Positions 16,438 through 26,278 of a stretch of 64,000 nt of DNA are shown here, piece after piece. The translations under genes were made by a program, and so were the position numbers. Within the stretch, counting starts at the first letter, position 1. Each line of letters opens with the position of its first letter. The DNA is from a bacterium (lineage in GTDB: Bacteria; SZUA-182; DTGQ01): the NCBI GenBank assembly GCA_040755755.1, contig JBFLZW010000010.1:62001-126000 (forward strand), written 5' to 3'. The notes below the pieces were generated by a model. The model did no database searches, had not been told where the DNA came from, and worked only from the letters and a program-made list of their open reading frames with translations.

Positions 16438-17211
16438 TCAATTCTCTGGTGAATTCCCTGGATGCATCCCGCATCCTTCAGGGTTATCCACCGCATCTGG
16501 TGTTCTCAGCCGCTCAATCTCCCTTTCCTCTCCAGGCCGGGCTTTCAGCCCCCGCTCCAGTATTTTCATCAGTTCCATGAGGTCCTGTTCCAGATTTTCC
16601 GGCCTGAGCCAGGGAGAAGATGAAGGAGACGACGAAGGAGAACCAGAATCTGAAGCTGAGTCGAGATAAGCCCAAAGGTATGATTGAAGAAATCGATCGA
16701 TTATTGCCATAATCATGAAAGCAGCCAACTGGGGCTTGCAATCACTCCGGATATCTCCCCGTGCCTTTCCTTCTTCCAGAAGGGGAACCAGATAAGCCAT
16801 CGAGAACAGGTGAATCCTTGATACCAGTTCCTGTTTGAATGGCAGATCACTTTCGAAAACCGTCCGCAGGTAAAGGCGGAATATGAGCGGGTATTTTTTT
16901 ACAAAGACAATGGCTGAAGAAAAAAAGGTCTGAATCTTGGTGAAGGTATCCTGTCCGGGCGAGGCAATGCTTTCCGTCTGATGGACATTATCCTTCAACA
17001 GCCGGACCCCATATTCGAAGATATAGCGAAACAGGCTTTCCTTATTTTCAAAGTACTGGTACATCGAGCCCTTGGCAATACCCAGACTGGCAATCATAGT
17101 ATTAATGCTGGCCTTCTGGTATCCCCTGGTGGCAAACTCCTGTATGGCCACCTCGATGATTTTCCTCTGCTTTTCGTGCGGAAGGTTGCAGAATGTCTTT
17201 TTCGCCAGCAT
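16438..17211 (-). CDS. TetR/AcrR-family transcriptional regulator
   Basis: 257-aa regulator. The N-terminal helix-turn-helix is clear: IIEVAIQEFATRGYQKAS, then IAKGSMYQYFENKESLFRYI (residues about 18-65). An alpha-helical ligand-binding domain follows, then a Ser-rich linker and a polar tail. It is the first gene of the menaquinone operon, 28 bp upstream of mqnE-mqnC. A 22-bp palindrome lies 54 bp upstream of its start codon, so autoregulation, and with it control of the mqn genes, is likely. The inducer is unknown. Confidence 0.88.
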   Translation of the reverse strand: MLAKKTFCNLPHEKQRKIIEVAIQEFATRGYQKASINTMIASLGIAKGSMYQYFENKESLFRYIFEYGVRLLKDNVHQTESIASPGQDTFTKIQTFFSSAIVFVKKYPLIFRLYLRTVFESDLPFKQELVSRIHLFSMAYLVPLLEEGKARGDIRSDCKPQLAAFMIMAIIDRFLQSYLWAYLDSASDSGSPSSSPSSSPWLRPENLEQDLMELMKILERGLKARPGEEREIERLRTPDAVDNPEGCGMHPGNSPEN

Positions 17212-17264
17212 GTCTCTTCTTCTTTTTCCCTGACTTGGTCACACAAGGCAACACGTTTGAGAAC

Positions 17265-17286
17265 AATGTGACCACCCGGTCACATT
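17265..17286. promoter_or_regulatory. palindromic operator, probable TetR binding site
   Basis: AATGTGACC and GGTCACATT form perfect 9-bp arms around ACCC. A further GGTCACA half-site lies at 17237-17243. Position and symmetry fit binding of the adjacent TetR dimer; this is inference from layout. Confidence 0.65.
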
Positions 17287-17651
17287 CGATATTCTACTTT
17301 TCCTGCAAGGGAATGTCAACGGCAAAATTACCTTTCCCCTGGTGGTGTCGCCTGTACTACTTTAGTACTGGCTGCCTTATTTACCCGGTCAGTTTGGAAA
17401 GCATATTCCCCTGGCAACAAGTTCATATTTTATACACCACAGAGTGGTGTTCTTTTGACCGGTTGTTGGTTAATTCCTATCTAAAATCAATTAGATAAGT
17501 GACAATATTCAGCTCAATCAAGCACATAGCATAACCAGGTCGAACACGAAACAGACCTCACCCAATAATGCTTAAGTAACTACTTAATTTTATTGGATGA
17601 TCAAGCATCACTGGTACATTGTTAAGGTATTCATCCGGGTATAAATAAAAA
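17287..17651. other. gene-free stretch upstream of the sugar transferase
   Basis: AT-rich sequence between the tetR operator and the sigma-54-type site. No protein frame with a credible start, and no RNA gene, is visible. The same holds for 17668-17968, apart from the ribosome-binding site of the next gene. Confidence 0.5.
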
Positions 17652-17667
17652 AGGTATAAAATTTGCT
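17652..17667 (+). promoter_or_regulatory. sigma-54-type promoter candidate upstream of the sugar transferase
   Basis: AGGTATAAAATTTGCT has the GG-N10-GC spacing and matches the -24/-12 consensus except for its first base. It lies about 300 bp upstream of the transferase gene, leaving room for activator sites. PrsR, a sigma-54 activator, is encoded just beyond that gene. Confidence 0.5.
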
Positions 17668-17968
17668 TGTACAATCTGCAAACATCAAAGAGATTTTATG
17701 ATTAATCATTGGGTAGAAAAATATGTTTGCCGAAGTTCATAAAATTAATGTAAATAACCGCATGTTATCGAGTTTATTGCGAAAGAGAGGTACTTCATAG
17801 GAAGGTAATCATCCATATCCTTCCTCGCCAAATCCTTCAGGAGGATAGGTAAGGGGGAGCGGTTACACAGGAGGTTCTTGGAACTTATCAGAAGATTGGT
17901 CGTAGGTATTGAGCCGTCACTCTTGCGAAACCATGTAGTTGAAGCTTGCATCCTTGAGGTTACATCTT

Positions 17969-19357
17969 ATGTTTGATTACATAGAAAAACACTATTCAAG
18001 ACTTTACCTTCTGGTTTTCTCAATCGACTTCCTTGTCCTATTATCTGCCGCGCTTATAGCCTTTCGAGTAAATGGTAACTTTGGGAATAATGCTGAACAC
18101 CTGAAGTATGCCTACCTGGGCTTTATCTACTCAGCTATCTTTGTCTTCATCAGCCAGATAATGCTTTTTGTCAACGAGCTTTACTCTCTGGAGAAAAAAT
18201 ATCAAAAGAAGTGGTTGATATTCCGATGCATTCTCTCTTTTTCCTTAGTCTCCGTGGGCCTTTATTTTCTCCTGAGCAATGTCATGCACTATTCTAATTG
18301 CTTTATTATTTCCATGATAGCCTGCGGATCCATCTTGTGCTGGAGACTCATATTCTACTGGATTGTTCCCAAAATCAATATTCAGCAAAGGATACTGTTT
18401 CTGGGGACCGATGAATTGAGCAGAATGGCGGTACGGGAAATATTAGCTGATGATAATCCTCAATTCAAGGTGGTCGGATTTGTCGGGGACGATCCCGGTC
18501 TGGTGGGAAAACGTATTGCCAATCAGAAAGTTTTGGGAACAATCGAAGACCTTGATGTCATAATTCAAAAAGAAAAAGTGGAAAAGCTCATTATCTCCCT
18601 TCCCCATGACCGGAAAGAATTTCCCGCCGAAGATCTTATCAGGTGTAAATTTAAAGGCATCGAAATTATGCAGTTGCATACCTTCTATGAAAGGTTAAGG
18701 GGGAAGATCCTGATTGATGGTCTGCATCCAAGCTGGCTGATATTTGCACAGGGATTTAAAAAGAACAATTGGATAAAATGGGAGAAAAGAATTCTCGATA
18801 TCTCTCTTTCCTTGATTGGTTTATTGATTACCCTGCCCATTTCGCTTATCACAGCCTTACTTATTAAGCTAGAATCGGACGGCCCGGTTATTTACCAGCA
18901 GGAGAGAGTCGGTGATAACGGCAAAGTTTTCAGGATCTTTAAATTCAGATCAATGAGGATAGATGCAGAAAAAGATAGCGGCCCGATCTGGGCGGGAGAA
19001 AATGATCCTCGCATCACCCAGGTTGGAAGATTCATCCGTAAGGTGCGCATCGATGAAATACCTCAAATGATCAATGTGCTCAAGGGCGATATGAGCTTTG
19101 TTGGTCCCCGCCCTGAACGGCCGCATTTTGTTGAGATGTTGACCAACAGCATTCCCTATTATAATCAGAGACACTCGGTCAAACCTGGTATAACCGGATG
19201 GGCTGCTGTCAATTACAGCTATGGAGCTTCGGTTGAGGATGCTGTTCAAAAATTGCAGTATGATCTTTATTATATAAAAAACATGTCGATCTTTCTTGAC
19301 CTGGTTACTATCCTCAAGACTGTTGCTACGGTATGCGGAAGAAAAGGATCGAGATAG
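17969..19357 (+). CDS. polyprenyl-phosphate sugar-1-phosphate transferase (XrtA-locus EpsB type)
   Basis: About 462-aa membrane enzyme that starts exopolysaccharide repeat assembly by moving a sugar-1-phosphate onto the lipid carrier. There are four to five N-terminal membrane helices (residues about 10-140), a CoA-binding-like middle region (RILFLGTDEL...VVGFVGDDPG), one further helix near 285-305, and the C-terminal bacterial sugar transferase domain. Visible motifs are KRILDISLSLIG, FKFRSMRIDAE, DEIPQMINVLKGDMSFVGPR and PGITGWAAVNY. ATG 17969 has GAGG 9 nt upstream. It is the only plus-strand gene of the locus and converges on prsR. Confidence 0.92.
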   Translation: MFDYIEKHYSRLYLLVFSIDFLVLLSAALIAFRVNGNFGNNAEHLKYAYLGFIYSAIFVFISQIMLFVNELYSLEKKYQKKWLIFRCILSFSLVSVGLYFLLSNVMHYSNCFIISMIACGSILCWRLIFYWIVPKINIQQRILFLGTDELSRMAVREILADDNPQFKVVGFVGDDPGLVGKRIANQKVLGTIEDLDVIIQKEKVEKLIISLPHDRKEFPAEDLIRCKFKGIEIMQLHTFYERLRGKILIDGLHPSWLIFAQGFKKNNWIKWEKRILDISLSLIGLLITLPISLITALLIKLESDGPVIYQQERVGDNGKVFRIFKFRSMRIDAEKDSGPIWAGENDPRITQVGRFIRKVRIDEIPQMINVLKGDMSFVGPRPERPHFVEMLTNSIPYYNQRHSVKPGITGWAAVNYSYGASVEDAVQKLQYDLYYIKNMSIFLDLVTILKTVATVCGRKGSR

Positions 19358-19426
19358 GAATTAGTTTTTAGGAATTGGTTTTAATGGTAAGATTAATTCG
19401 AGGGTAAGATCGCAGAGATATATGGA

Positions 19427-19465
19427 CAGCGAAAACCCCGGACTTTCAGGCCGGGGTTTTCGCTG
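19427..19465. terminator. bidirectional terminator between the sugar transferase and prsR
   Basis: Perfect 15-bp arms CAGCGAAAACCCCGG and CCGGGGTTTTCGCTG enclose a 9-nt loop. A-rich and T-rich stem bases sit at the outer side in both orientations. It lies between two convergent genes. Confidence 0.8.
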
Positions 19466-19506
19466 CGCTGTCTGCTCAAAATCGGTGTTCAATCGGTTAT
19501 CCACCT

Positions 19507-20877
19507 TTATTCATCCACTTCGTAAGTGAGCGCATATTTTTCTATAAGCTCATAGACTGTAGACCTGGCAATGCCTAAGCTTTTTGAGACCTTTGTCAGA
19601 TTCCCTTTGTGTTTCTCAAGGCTGTACTGAAGCATTTCTTTTTCTACTTTTTCTCGGGCTTCTTTCAGCGTTATTTCCATTTTGCCCGCTTCTTCATGAT
19701 CACAGCCTATCCCCAGGTCTTCTGGTTTGATATACTTATCAGTCGATAAAACCAATGCTCTTTTAATCTTGTTTTCCAATTCCCTGATATTGCCAGGCCA
19801 TTGGTAGGCTTTCATTATCCTGATTGATTCGGCAGTCAGCTTCTTTGGGCTTTCTCCCATGTCCTGGGCATACTTTTCAAGGAGGTGAGTTGCAATAAGA
19901 ACGATGTCATCCTCTCTCTCCCGCAATGGAGGTAACTCAAGAGTTATTCCATTCAGCCGGTAATAAATGTCTTCACGGAAGTTTCCCTTGAGTATTTCCT
20001 GCTCCAGGTCCTTATTACTTGCGGAAATGATCCGTACATCGACTGTTATAAATTCAACTCCACCAAGTCGTTGAATTTTTTTTTCCTGCAGGAACCTCAG
20101 CAGCTTGGCCTGCAAGCTCAAGGGTAATTCCGCTATTTCATCGAAAAAGAGAGTCCCTTCGTGAGCAAGCTCAACCTTTCCGATTTTTTGACTTTTGGCA
20201 TCGGTGAAAGCTCCCTTTTCATGACCGAACAATTCACTCTCCAGCAGAGTCTCCGGGATCGCTCCGGAATCGATAGGAATAAAGGGTTGAGCAGCCCTTT
20301 GGCTTAAGTTATGAATTGCCCGGGCTATCAATTCCTTTCCTGTTCCACTTTCTCCATGGATGAAGATGGCAATATCGGTTTTTGCCACTCTTCTGGCCAG
20401 ACTGATAACCTTTCTGATCTTTTGGCAATTGCCGAGAATACCAAACAATTTCCCATCCTCATCGAATTGCGATTGTAACCGTTTATTTTCAATCTCAAGT
20501 TCCCTGATATACAGGGCGCGTTTTAAGATGATCTTCAGTTCGCTCAGGTCTACAGGCTTGACGTAGTAATCGTAGGCTCCAAGCCTGAGAGCATTCAGAG
20601 CGCTTTCTTTGCCTTCACTGCCGGTTACCATGATAATTTTGACATAGGGATCAATGGCCAGAATTTCTTCAAGGACCTTGAATCCCTTTTCGTGATTATC
20701 ATGTGTGGACAGGTTTAAATCAAGGGTTATGATGTCCGGCCTCTGTCCATGAAACTTTTTTAAAGCCTCGCGGTCAGTGTGGGCTGTCTGGACTTCATAC
20801 TCACTGCTTAATCCCCATTGAATCTGCTTGCAGATGTATTCTTCATCATCAACTATGAGAAGTTTCGGCTTGCTCAT
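19507..20877 (-). CDS. prsR: sigma-54-dependent response regulator PrsR
   Basis: 456-aa NtrC-type activator of the XrtA/PEP-CTERM system. The receiver has Asp10/Asp11, phospho-Asp53 (TLDLN) and Lys in YYVKPVD. The AAA+ domain has Walker A GESGTGKE near residue 175, the sigma-54 loop HEKGAFTDA near 215, Walker B LFFDEIAELP near 240 and the R-finger region. The C-terminal Fis-type helix-turn-helix reads LTKVSKSLGIARSTVYELIEKY. The usual GAFTGA is GAFTDA here. ATG 20877 has GGAG upstream. It follows prsK by 68 bp; together they should switch on PEP-CTERM and EPS genes from sigma-54 promoters. Confidence 0.93.
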   Translation of the reverse strand: MSKPKLLIVDDEEYICKQIQWGLSSEYEVQTAHTDREALKKFHGQRPDIITLDLNLSTHDNHEKGFKVLEEILAIDPYVKIIMVTGSEGKESALNALRLGAYDYYVKPVDLSELKIILKRALYIRELEIENKRLQSQFDEDGKLFGILGNCQKIRKVISLARRVAKTDIAIFIHGESGTGKELIARAIHNLSQRAAQPFIPIDSGAIPETLLESELFGHEKGAFTDAKSQKIGKVELAHEGTLFFDEIAELPLSLQAKLLRFLQEKKIQRLGGVEFITVDVRIISASNKDLEQEILKGNFREDIYYRLNGITLELPPLREREDDIVLIATHLLEKYAQDMGESPKKLTAESIRIMKAYQWPGNIRELENKIKRALVLSTDKYIKPEDLGIGCDHEEAGKMEITLKEAREKVEKEMLQYSLEKHKGNLTKVSKSLGIARSTVYELIEKYALTYEVDE

Positions 20878-20945
20878 TTCTTGCTCCAGATCATGACAGG
20901 AAATTAACGTTAGGACAAGAGATCTTCAGTTAATTTACTGATACC

Positions 20946-23048
20946 TTACTTCTTCGCTGGCAGGTATATTCTAAACAGGGCTCCTGATCCCTCTTCGCTC
21001 TCCACTTCTATCTTCCCCTGATGGGCTGCGACAATCGCTTTACATTGGTAGAGGCCAATACCCAGCCCTCGTTTTTTGGTTGTCTGAAAAGGTTTGAATA
21101 ATTTTTCCTTCAGAAATTCACGGGGTATGCCAGGCCCGTTATCCTTTACCTCAATGACAATGTCTCCATTTTGGGTAAAAGTCGAAACCGAGACAATTCC
21201 GCCATCCGGTATGGATTCCTGGGCATTGATAATAAGGTTGCGGATAACACTTTGAATTTTTTCCGGATCTAAATTGACCATAGGCAACTTGCCGTAGTTT
21301 TCGATTATCGTAATCCCGTTCTTGCATGATTTGATCTTCTCGATGGTATCTTTCGATAATTCAGACAGATTACAGGGTATCTTATTGAGCAGTATTTCCC
21401 TGGGCAGACTGGACATCTTGGCCATGAATTCCTTCATGTTTTCTATCGTTTTTGAAATGGTCAGCAAGACGTCCCGTTGAAATTCAGGATTATCCATATT
21501 TTGGGCAGCATTCTGGACAATCAGGGAGAGCATCGAAACGTAATTTTTCAAATCATGGAGAACAAATGATGAGACCCTGTTCATAAGCTCCATTTCACGG
21601 GCAAGTCCGAGACGCTCTGCCAGCTTAATCTTTAAGATGCCATTGGCCACCTGATGGCACATGGTTTTCAGGATATCGAAATCTTCATAATTATAAACCG
21701 CTCCGGTAACTTCCTCCCCCAGGGTCATAAAGCCGATAAGATCATCTTTGACCATCAAGGGTGTTACTGTACAAATTTTATATCGGTTAAAGAATTTCCT
21801 GTGGGCATGATACAGCTCTTCGGCCTTATGATCTTCTGTTTTGGGAACAAGAGAAAAAGGGCCGGCTTTTTCCTTGAGATATCCAATTAAAGGATGATCC
21901 AGGCTCACGAACATTTCAGATTCCGGCAGATGGAGATAACGGGAAGCAGAAAGATGAAATTTTTTATCTTCATCATCAAAAAGCCAGATCGATACCTCGC
22001 TTACGCACATTGTTTCAGCGATAAGATCGATAGACCGGGCTAATAACTCCTTAATCTCAACCACGGAACTGATTCTGTTGGTCAGCTCGATCCATTCAAA
22101 CCGATAGTCATACTTATTCTTATAAAAATGTCTGTCGATATACCTTTTGAGCACGGTCCAGTTCTTTTTAGACAGGCAGATGGCTGCCAGGGCCATAAGG
22201 CTTGACAGAACAAAGACCGGATAAAATAATTGATTAAAACCGAGTCCCAGGATTTTCACCAATTCACCGATGAACCCAACCATAATGAGATAGAGACTGA
22301 TTGTCAGCAGGGTAAACGATCCATAAAATACCTGCCGTGAGATGAAAATATCAATATGCATGAGTCGATGCCTGATAAAGCTGTAGGCGAGCAGGCCGGA
22401 GCAGAATAAAATGACTGATGATCCGACAGGCAGATATGACACGTACATGAGACGAAAAAGCAATGCCCTGCTGATAATGTATATGAAATAGCTGAAGGCA
22501 GCAAATATGGCGATAATGCTGTACTTGATTTGCCACCTTTGAGCTCCCTGGGAATTTCGATAAATTGCCTCCAGGTTGACCAGAATAAAAGCAATGGTCA
22601 CTAAGAGAAAAAGGGTGAAAAGCCTGCCTGCGACTCTCAGGAGAACGAAATCATACCGGCTGCTCTGAAAATCCGGCAGGCTGATGAAGCGGTTTGAAGG
22701 AACGAAAATGAGAAAGCAAAATGCCACGATGTATACGGCCGCCAGAAAAAATTTATGCTTTTTCGGTATTGTCTCATAGCTGGCCTTGGCAAAAACCAGA
22801 CTGAATAAAGACCAGTTGGGCGGTATAAGGCAGCATCCCACTAAGCTGATGCGTGCCCAAAATAGTAATCCACCGGGATGAGATGAATTCAAGGCCATGA
22901 AATTGCCAAACTCCATAATGCTCACGCTCGTCGCGGCAAGAGCAAAGGCTTTATTCTGCAACCTGTCATGGCCTTGATGAAGGACGAAAAGGGCCAGCCC
23001 AAAAGTAAACAGGCAGCTCATAAGTGTTGGAATGGAATAATAATTCAT
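20946..23048 (-). CDS. prsK: membrane histidine kinase PrsK
   Basis: 700-aa sensor kinase of the XrtA/PEP-CTERM system. Eight or so N-terminal membrane helices fill roughly residues 5-300. A GAF domain follows at about 325-480, then the dimerisation/phosphoacceptor region VLHDLKNYVSML near residue 500. The HATPase domain has the N box RNLIINAQESI, G1 DNGPGIP and G2 GLGIGLYQCK. It phosphorylates PrsR, encoded directly downstream. The stimulus is unknown. Confidence 0.93.
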   Translation of the reverse strand: MNYYSIPTLMSCLFTFGLALFVLHQGHDRLQNKAFALAATSVSIMEFGNFMALNSSHPGGLLFWARISLVGCCLIPPNWSLFSLVFAKASYETIPKKHKFFLAAVYIVAFCFLIFVPSNRFISLPDFQSSRYDFVLLRVAGRLFTLFLLVTIAFILVNLEAIYRNSQGAQRWQIKYSIIAIFAAFSYFIYIISRALLFRLMYVSYLPVGSSVILFCSGLLAYSFIRHRLMHIDIFISRQVFYGSFTLLTISLYLIMVGFIGELVKILGLGFNQLFYPVFVLSSLMALAAICLSKKNWTVLKRYIDRHFYKNKYDYRFEWIELTNRISSVVEIKELLARSIDLIAETMCVSEVSIWLFDDEDKKFHLSASRYLHLPESEMFVSLDHPLIGYLKEKAGPFSLVPKTEDHKAEELYHAHRKFFNRYKICTVTPLMVKDDLIGFMTLGEEVTGAVYNYEDFDILKTMCHQVANGILKIKLAERLGLAREMELMNRVSSFVLHDLKNYVSMLSLIVQNAAQNMDNPEFQRDVLLTISKTIENMKEFMAKMSSLPREILLNKIPCNLSELSKDTIEKIKSCKNGITIIENYGKLPMVNLDPEKIQSVIRNLIINAQESIPDGGIVSVSTFTQNGDIVIEVKDNGPGIPREFLKEKLFKPFQTTKKRGLGIGLYQCKAIVAAHQGKIEVESEEGSGALFRIYLPAKK

Positions 23049-23097
23049 GGCATTCTCAGCATATAGACTGGAATGATGGCTTCAACCCTGCTTATTC

Positions 23098-25971
23098 TCA
23101 CCTGGTCATTTCCCTTAACAACTGCTCGGCCTCTTTCTTTTCAGGGAATTCCTTTTGCTTCGACAATACCTGATTCAGTTGAGCCAGAGCCTTTTCCTTT
23201 TCCCCATTCCGATATAACGCCAGAGCGAGATGATACCCGATAGCCGGTTGATTTCCCTTATCCAGATCTGCTGCCAGGGTCAGTTTTTCTATTGCCTGGC
23301 CCGGCTTGTTCATCTTGATATAAACCATTCCCAGAGTATCGAGTACATAAGGATTCCGGGGAGCCAGACTGTTTGCTTTTTGGGCAAATACCAGTGATTG
23401 ATCAAGGTTTTTCCCTTTATCGGTGTAGAAGCAGGCCAGATTGTTATAAGCCATGATATTATTGGGATCCGATTGAATGGCCTTTTTATAGGAATCTTCC
23501 GCTTTGCCTTCTTCATGTATCTTCAGGTAGGTATCGGCCATGAGAAGATATACGATGCTTTTTTTGACACCTAATTTTTCAACAAGGTACTGGCATTGTT
23601 CGATACTTTCCTTTGGCTTGTTGAACCGGGAATAAGCATTTCCTAGATTCAATCTCAAATCTGCGGAATCGGGTAATTTTTCAATGCCTGCCTGTAAGAC
23701 GCCAAGAGCTGCTTCAGATTGCTTAAGCCGCATATAAGCGGTATAAAGCATGAGATAGTTTTTTTCATTCTGGGGATCTGCTTGTAAAGCCCTGTTCAAG
23801 TATTCCACAGCTTTCTGAGTATCGCCGCTGTTTAAAGCATATACCGCTAAATTACCCAGGATGGCAGAGGCATCTTTGGGTGATTTGGATAGGCTGTCCT
23901 CCAGCATTGCTTTTGCTTTATCATATTCCTTATTAAGACCATACGTATGAATCAGGCGTGCCTGGGCCGATAAATCCTTTGGATTCATCTGGACTATCTT
24001 TTGCGTTTCGGTAATGGCCGGACCATATTCCTTGTTTCCCAGGTAGGCTGCGGCAAGAATGCTCTGCGCCAGATTCGAATCCGGTACTGCTACAAGGACT
24101 TTCCTGGCTATTTCTATGACAGCTTTAAAATTACCTTGCTGAGAATATATCTGAGCCAGTTTTACCAAGGCGCCCTCATGCTGAGGCTTTGTGGCAAGCA
24201 CTTCCTGAAGAGAGGCGATTTGTTTCTCCCGGTTGCCGGTTTTTGCATAGATGTCAGCCAGGCCGATGAGAGCCTCAACATTTTCAGGATCCTGTTTGAC
24301 AATCTTTTCATACCCGGCTATGGCCTGCTGAGGATGACCTTCCTGGAAATCCAGCTTGGCAAGGTTATACTGTGCGCTCAGGAACCTGGGATTGAGAGAA
24401 GCGGCCTTGGTAAAGCTTTCCCTCGCCTTATCCAGTTTGCCCTGCCGCACATAGGCCAAGCCCATGAGGTTATGGAATATCTCCGGACTGGGACCGCCGG
24501 ATGCAAGAGCAGTGGAGCAGATATTCAGTGCCTGCTCGGGCGAATTCTGATCGAGATAGGCTAAAATCAGAGGAGGGTAAAAGCTTATATTGTGAGGATC
24601 GATCTTAATGGCAGACTCATAAACTTTAATAGCATCATCTTTCTCTCCGCTCACCTGATGAAGAGTGGCCAGGCTTCGATAGGTCATCATAAAATTCGGG
24701 TCTTCCTGGAGTGCCAATTGCAGCTCTTCCATCCCCTTGTCTAACTGATTCTGGCCGATATATGCAAGACCCACAAGGTTATGGAGATATGGATTTTCCG
24801 CAGACAGGCTTAACCCCTTTTGTGCTTCCTCCAGAGCTATATCATACCTCTTCAGATCGAGGTTTGCGGCAGCAAGGAGGGAACGGGCACCAAGATGATC
24901 GGGATCAAGCTTGATTACCTCCTGAAGTGAGCTGATGCTTTGGTCCTTTTGGTTGATTTTATAGTATGCCATGCCAAGCAGGTAATGTGCATTGATGCTT
25001 GCCGGATATATACTGACTGCTTTCGAAAGGTCAAGGATCGCTTCATTCGTTTTACCTTGGTAAAATTTTGCCTCTCCTCTGATATGATATCCATACGGCT
25101 GCTTCGGATACTTCTGGATAATCACACTCCCCTGTTTGATAGCCTCGTCAAGCTGATTCCGATGGATCAAGATATCTCCCAGGACAGTCATGGCTTCCAG
25201 AGAAGAGGGATCTATGTTCAGGACCTTTCGGTAGGAAGCTTCCGCTTGCTGATACTCTTTCAGTGAATAGGCATATTTTCCTAATGCCAGATAAGGCTTG
25301 ATATCGTTCGGCGCAAGATCCCTGGCTTTCTCGAATCTCTCTTTGGCATCGACATAATTTTTCATATCCATGGAGAGGCAGCCCTGATTGATAATAAATT
25401 CGATATTGGCAGGATCCAACTCCAGTGCATGCTCAAAGTGTGACTTGGCCAGAGGATATTCCTTCGTTTGCCGGTAAATTGTCGCCAGGAGATTATGGGT
25501 TTTAGATTTTTGCAGCCGTGCTTCCTCAGTATTCTGGCCATCTTTTTTCAACAATTCCAAAGCGAGCCTGGCCTCTTTGAGAGCATTATCATTTTCCTGC
25601 CTGACCTGGTAAATGGAAGCCAGGAGGAAATGTGCCTGACTGATATCGCTTTTTTTGCTGATTATCCGCTTGAGTTCCTTTTCAGCATTTTCCGGTTTAC
25701 CTGTCTGGAAATACGTTTCAGCAAGTTTCAGTCGTACCTGGTGATCGTCAGGATCAAGGTTGACAGCGCACTTAAGCTCGATAATGGCTGCATTGTAATC
25801 TTTTTTCTTCAGAAAATTTTCACTTCTCTCAACATGCTGCTGCTTTGTTTTCGTGCATCCGCTCAAGGCCGAGACTGGCAGCAGGCACGAGACACAGAGC
25901 AGGAAAATGAATGAAAGTGAAAGAGACATACTGCTTTTGGGGTGATTTTTATTCGTTTTCACCTGGATCAT
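23098..25971 (-). CDS. prsT: TPR-repeat lipoprotein PrsT
   Basis: 957-aa protein made of about 25 tetratricopeptide repeats, as in the XrtA-linked PrsT family. An N-terminal hydrophobic segment ends in a lipobox (ALSGC), so it is probably an outer- or inner-membrane lipoprotein facing the periplasm. Repeats such as ALELDPANIEFIINQGCL and AVSIYPASINAHYLLGMA show the TPR pattern. GGGAGG lies upstream of ATG 25971; a second ATG at 25929 is possible. It is the first gene of prsT-prsK-prsR. It probably scaffolds polymer secretion or sensing. Confidence 0.9.
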   Translation of the reverse strand: MIQVKTNKNHPKSSMSLSLSFIFLLCVSCLLPVSALSGCTKTKQQHVERSENFLKKKDYNAAIIELKCAVNLDPDDHQVRLKLAETYFQTGKPENAEKELKRIISKKSDISQAHFLLASIYQVRQENDNALKEARLALELLKKDGQNTEEARLQKSKTHNLLATIYRQTKEYPLAKSHFEHALELDPANIEFIINQGCLSMDMKNYVDAKERFEKARDLAPNDIKPYLALGKYAYSLKEYQQAEASYRKVLNIDPSSLEAMTVLGDILIHRNQLDEAIKQGSVIIQKYPKQPYGYHIRGEAKFYQGKTNEAILDLSKAVSIYPASINAHYLLGMAYYKINQKDQSISSLQEVIKLDPDHLGARSLLAAANLDLKRYDIALEEAQKGLSLSAENPYLHNLVGLAYIGQNQLDKGMEELQLALQEDPNFMMTYRSLATLHQVSGEKDDAIKVYESAIKIDPHNISFYPPLILAYLDQNSPEQALNICSTALASGGPSPEIFHNLMGLAYVRQGKLDKARESFTKAASLNPRFLSAQYNLAKLDFQEGHPQQAIAGYEKIVKQDPENVEALIGLADIYAKTGNREKQIASLQEVLATKPQHEGALVKLAQIYSQQGNFKAVIEIARKVLVAVPDSNLAQSILAAAYLGNKEYGPAITETQKIVQMNPKDLSAQARLIHTYGLNKEYDKAKAMLEDSLSKSPKDASAILGNLAVYALNSGDTQKAVEYLNRALQADPQNEKNYLMLYTAYMRLKQSEAALGVLQAGIEKLPDSADLRLNLGNAYSRFNKPKESIEQCQYLVEKLGVKKSIVYLLMADTYLKIHEEGKAEDSYKKAIQSDPNNIMAYNNLACFYTDKGKNLDQSLVFAQKANSLAPRNPYVLDTLGMVYIKMNKPGQAIEKLTLAADLDKGNQPAIGYHLALALYRNGEKEKALAQLNQVLSKQKEFPEKKEAEQLLREMTR

Positions 25972-26213
25972 GACTGAAATTCCCTCCCTTTTGGATCTTT
26001 ACAGAGTAAACAGAGTGCTCGAATACAAACACTGTTTATTTCGAAGCCGCCCGATATGGCCTGATATCTTTATTATGAGCCGTCGTCTTGAGTAAGGAAC
26101 TGGCCGAAGGTGAGCCAAGATTGAACCAGGATGGTGAACAATGGCCAGTTGGTGAGAGCATACTGGTTTATCTTGCCCGGAATGGAAGAGGGAGAAAGGG
26201 GTCAGACAAGCGA

Positions 26214-26246
26214 AAGAAGGAGCGAGAGGGCCTCTCGCTCCTTCTT
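26214..26246 (-). terminator. hairpin terminator after the PEP-CTERM gene
   Basis: 16-bp arms AAGAAGGAGCGAGAGG and CCTCTCGCTCCTTCTT lie 32 bp past the stop of the PEP-CTERM gene. The tail is TTTCGC, a poor U-tract. The rest of 25972-26213 shows no gene. Confidence 0.6.
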
Positions 26247-26278
26247 GAATATTTCTTCTGCCTGAAGCGCATTAAACC

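Noticed and set aside
15366-16580. 404-codon open frame on the plus strand
   Set aside because: It is the exact antisense of mqnE-mqnC and the tetR end, has no recognisable protein pattern, and the minus strand has clear radical SAM motifs.
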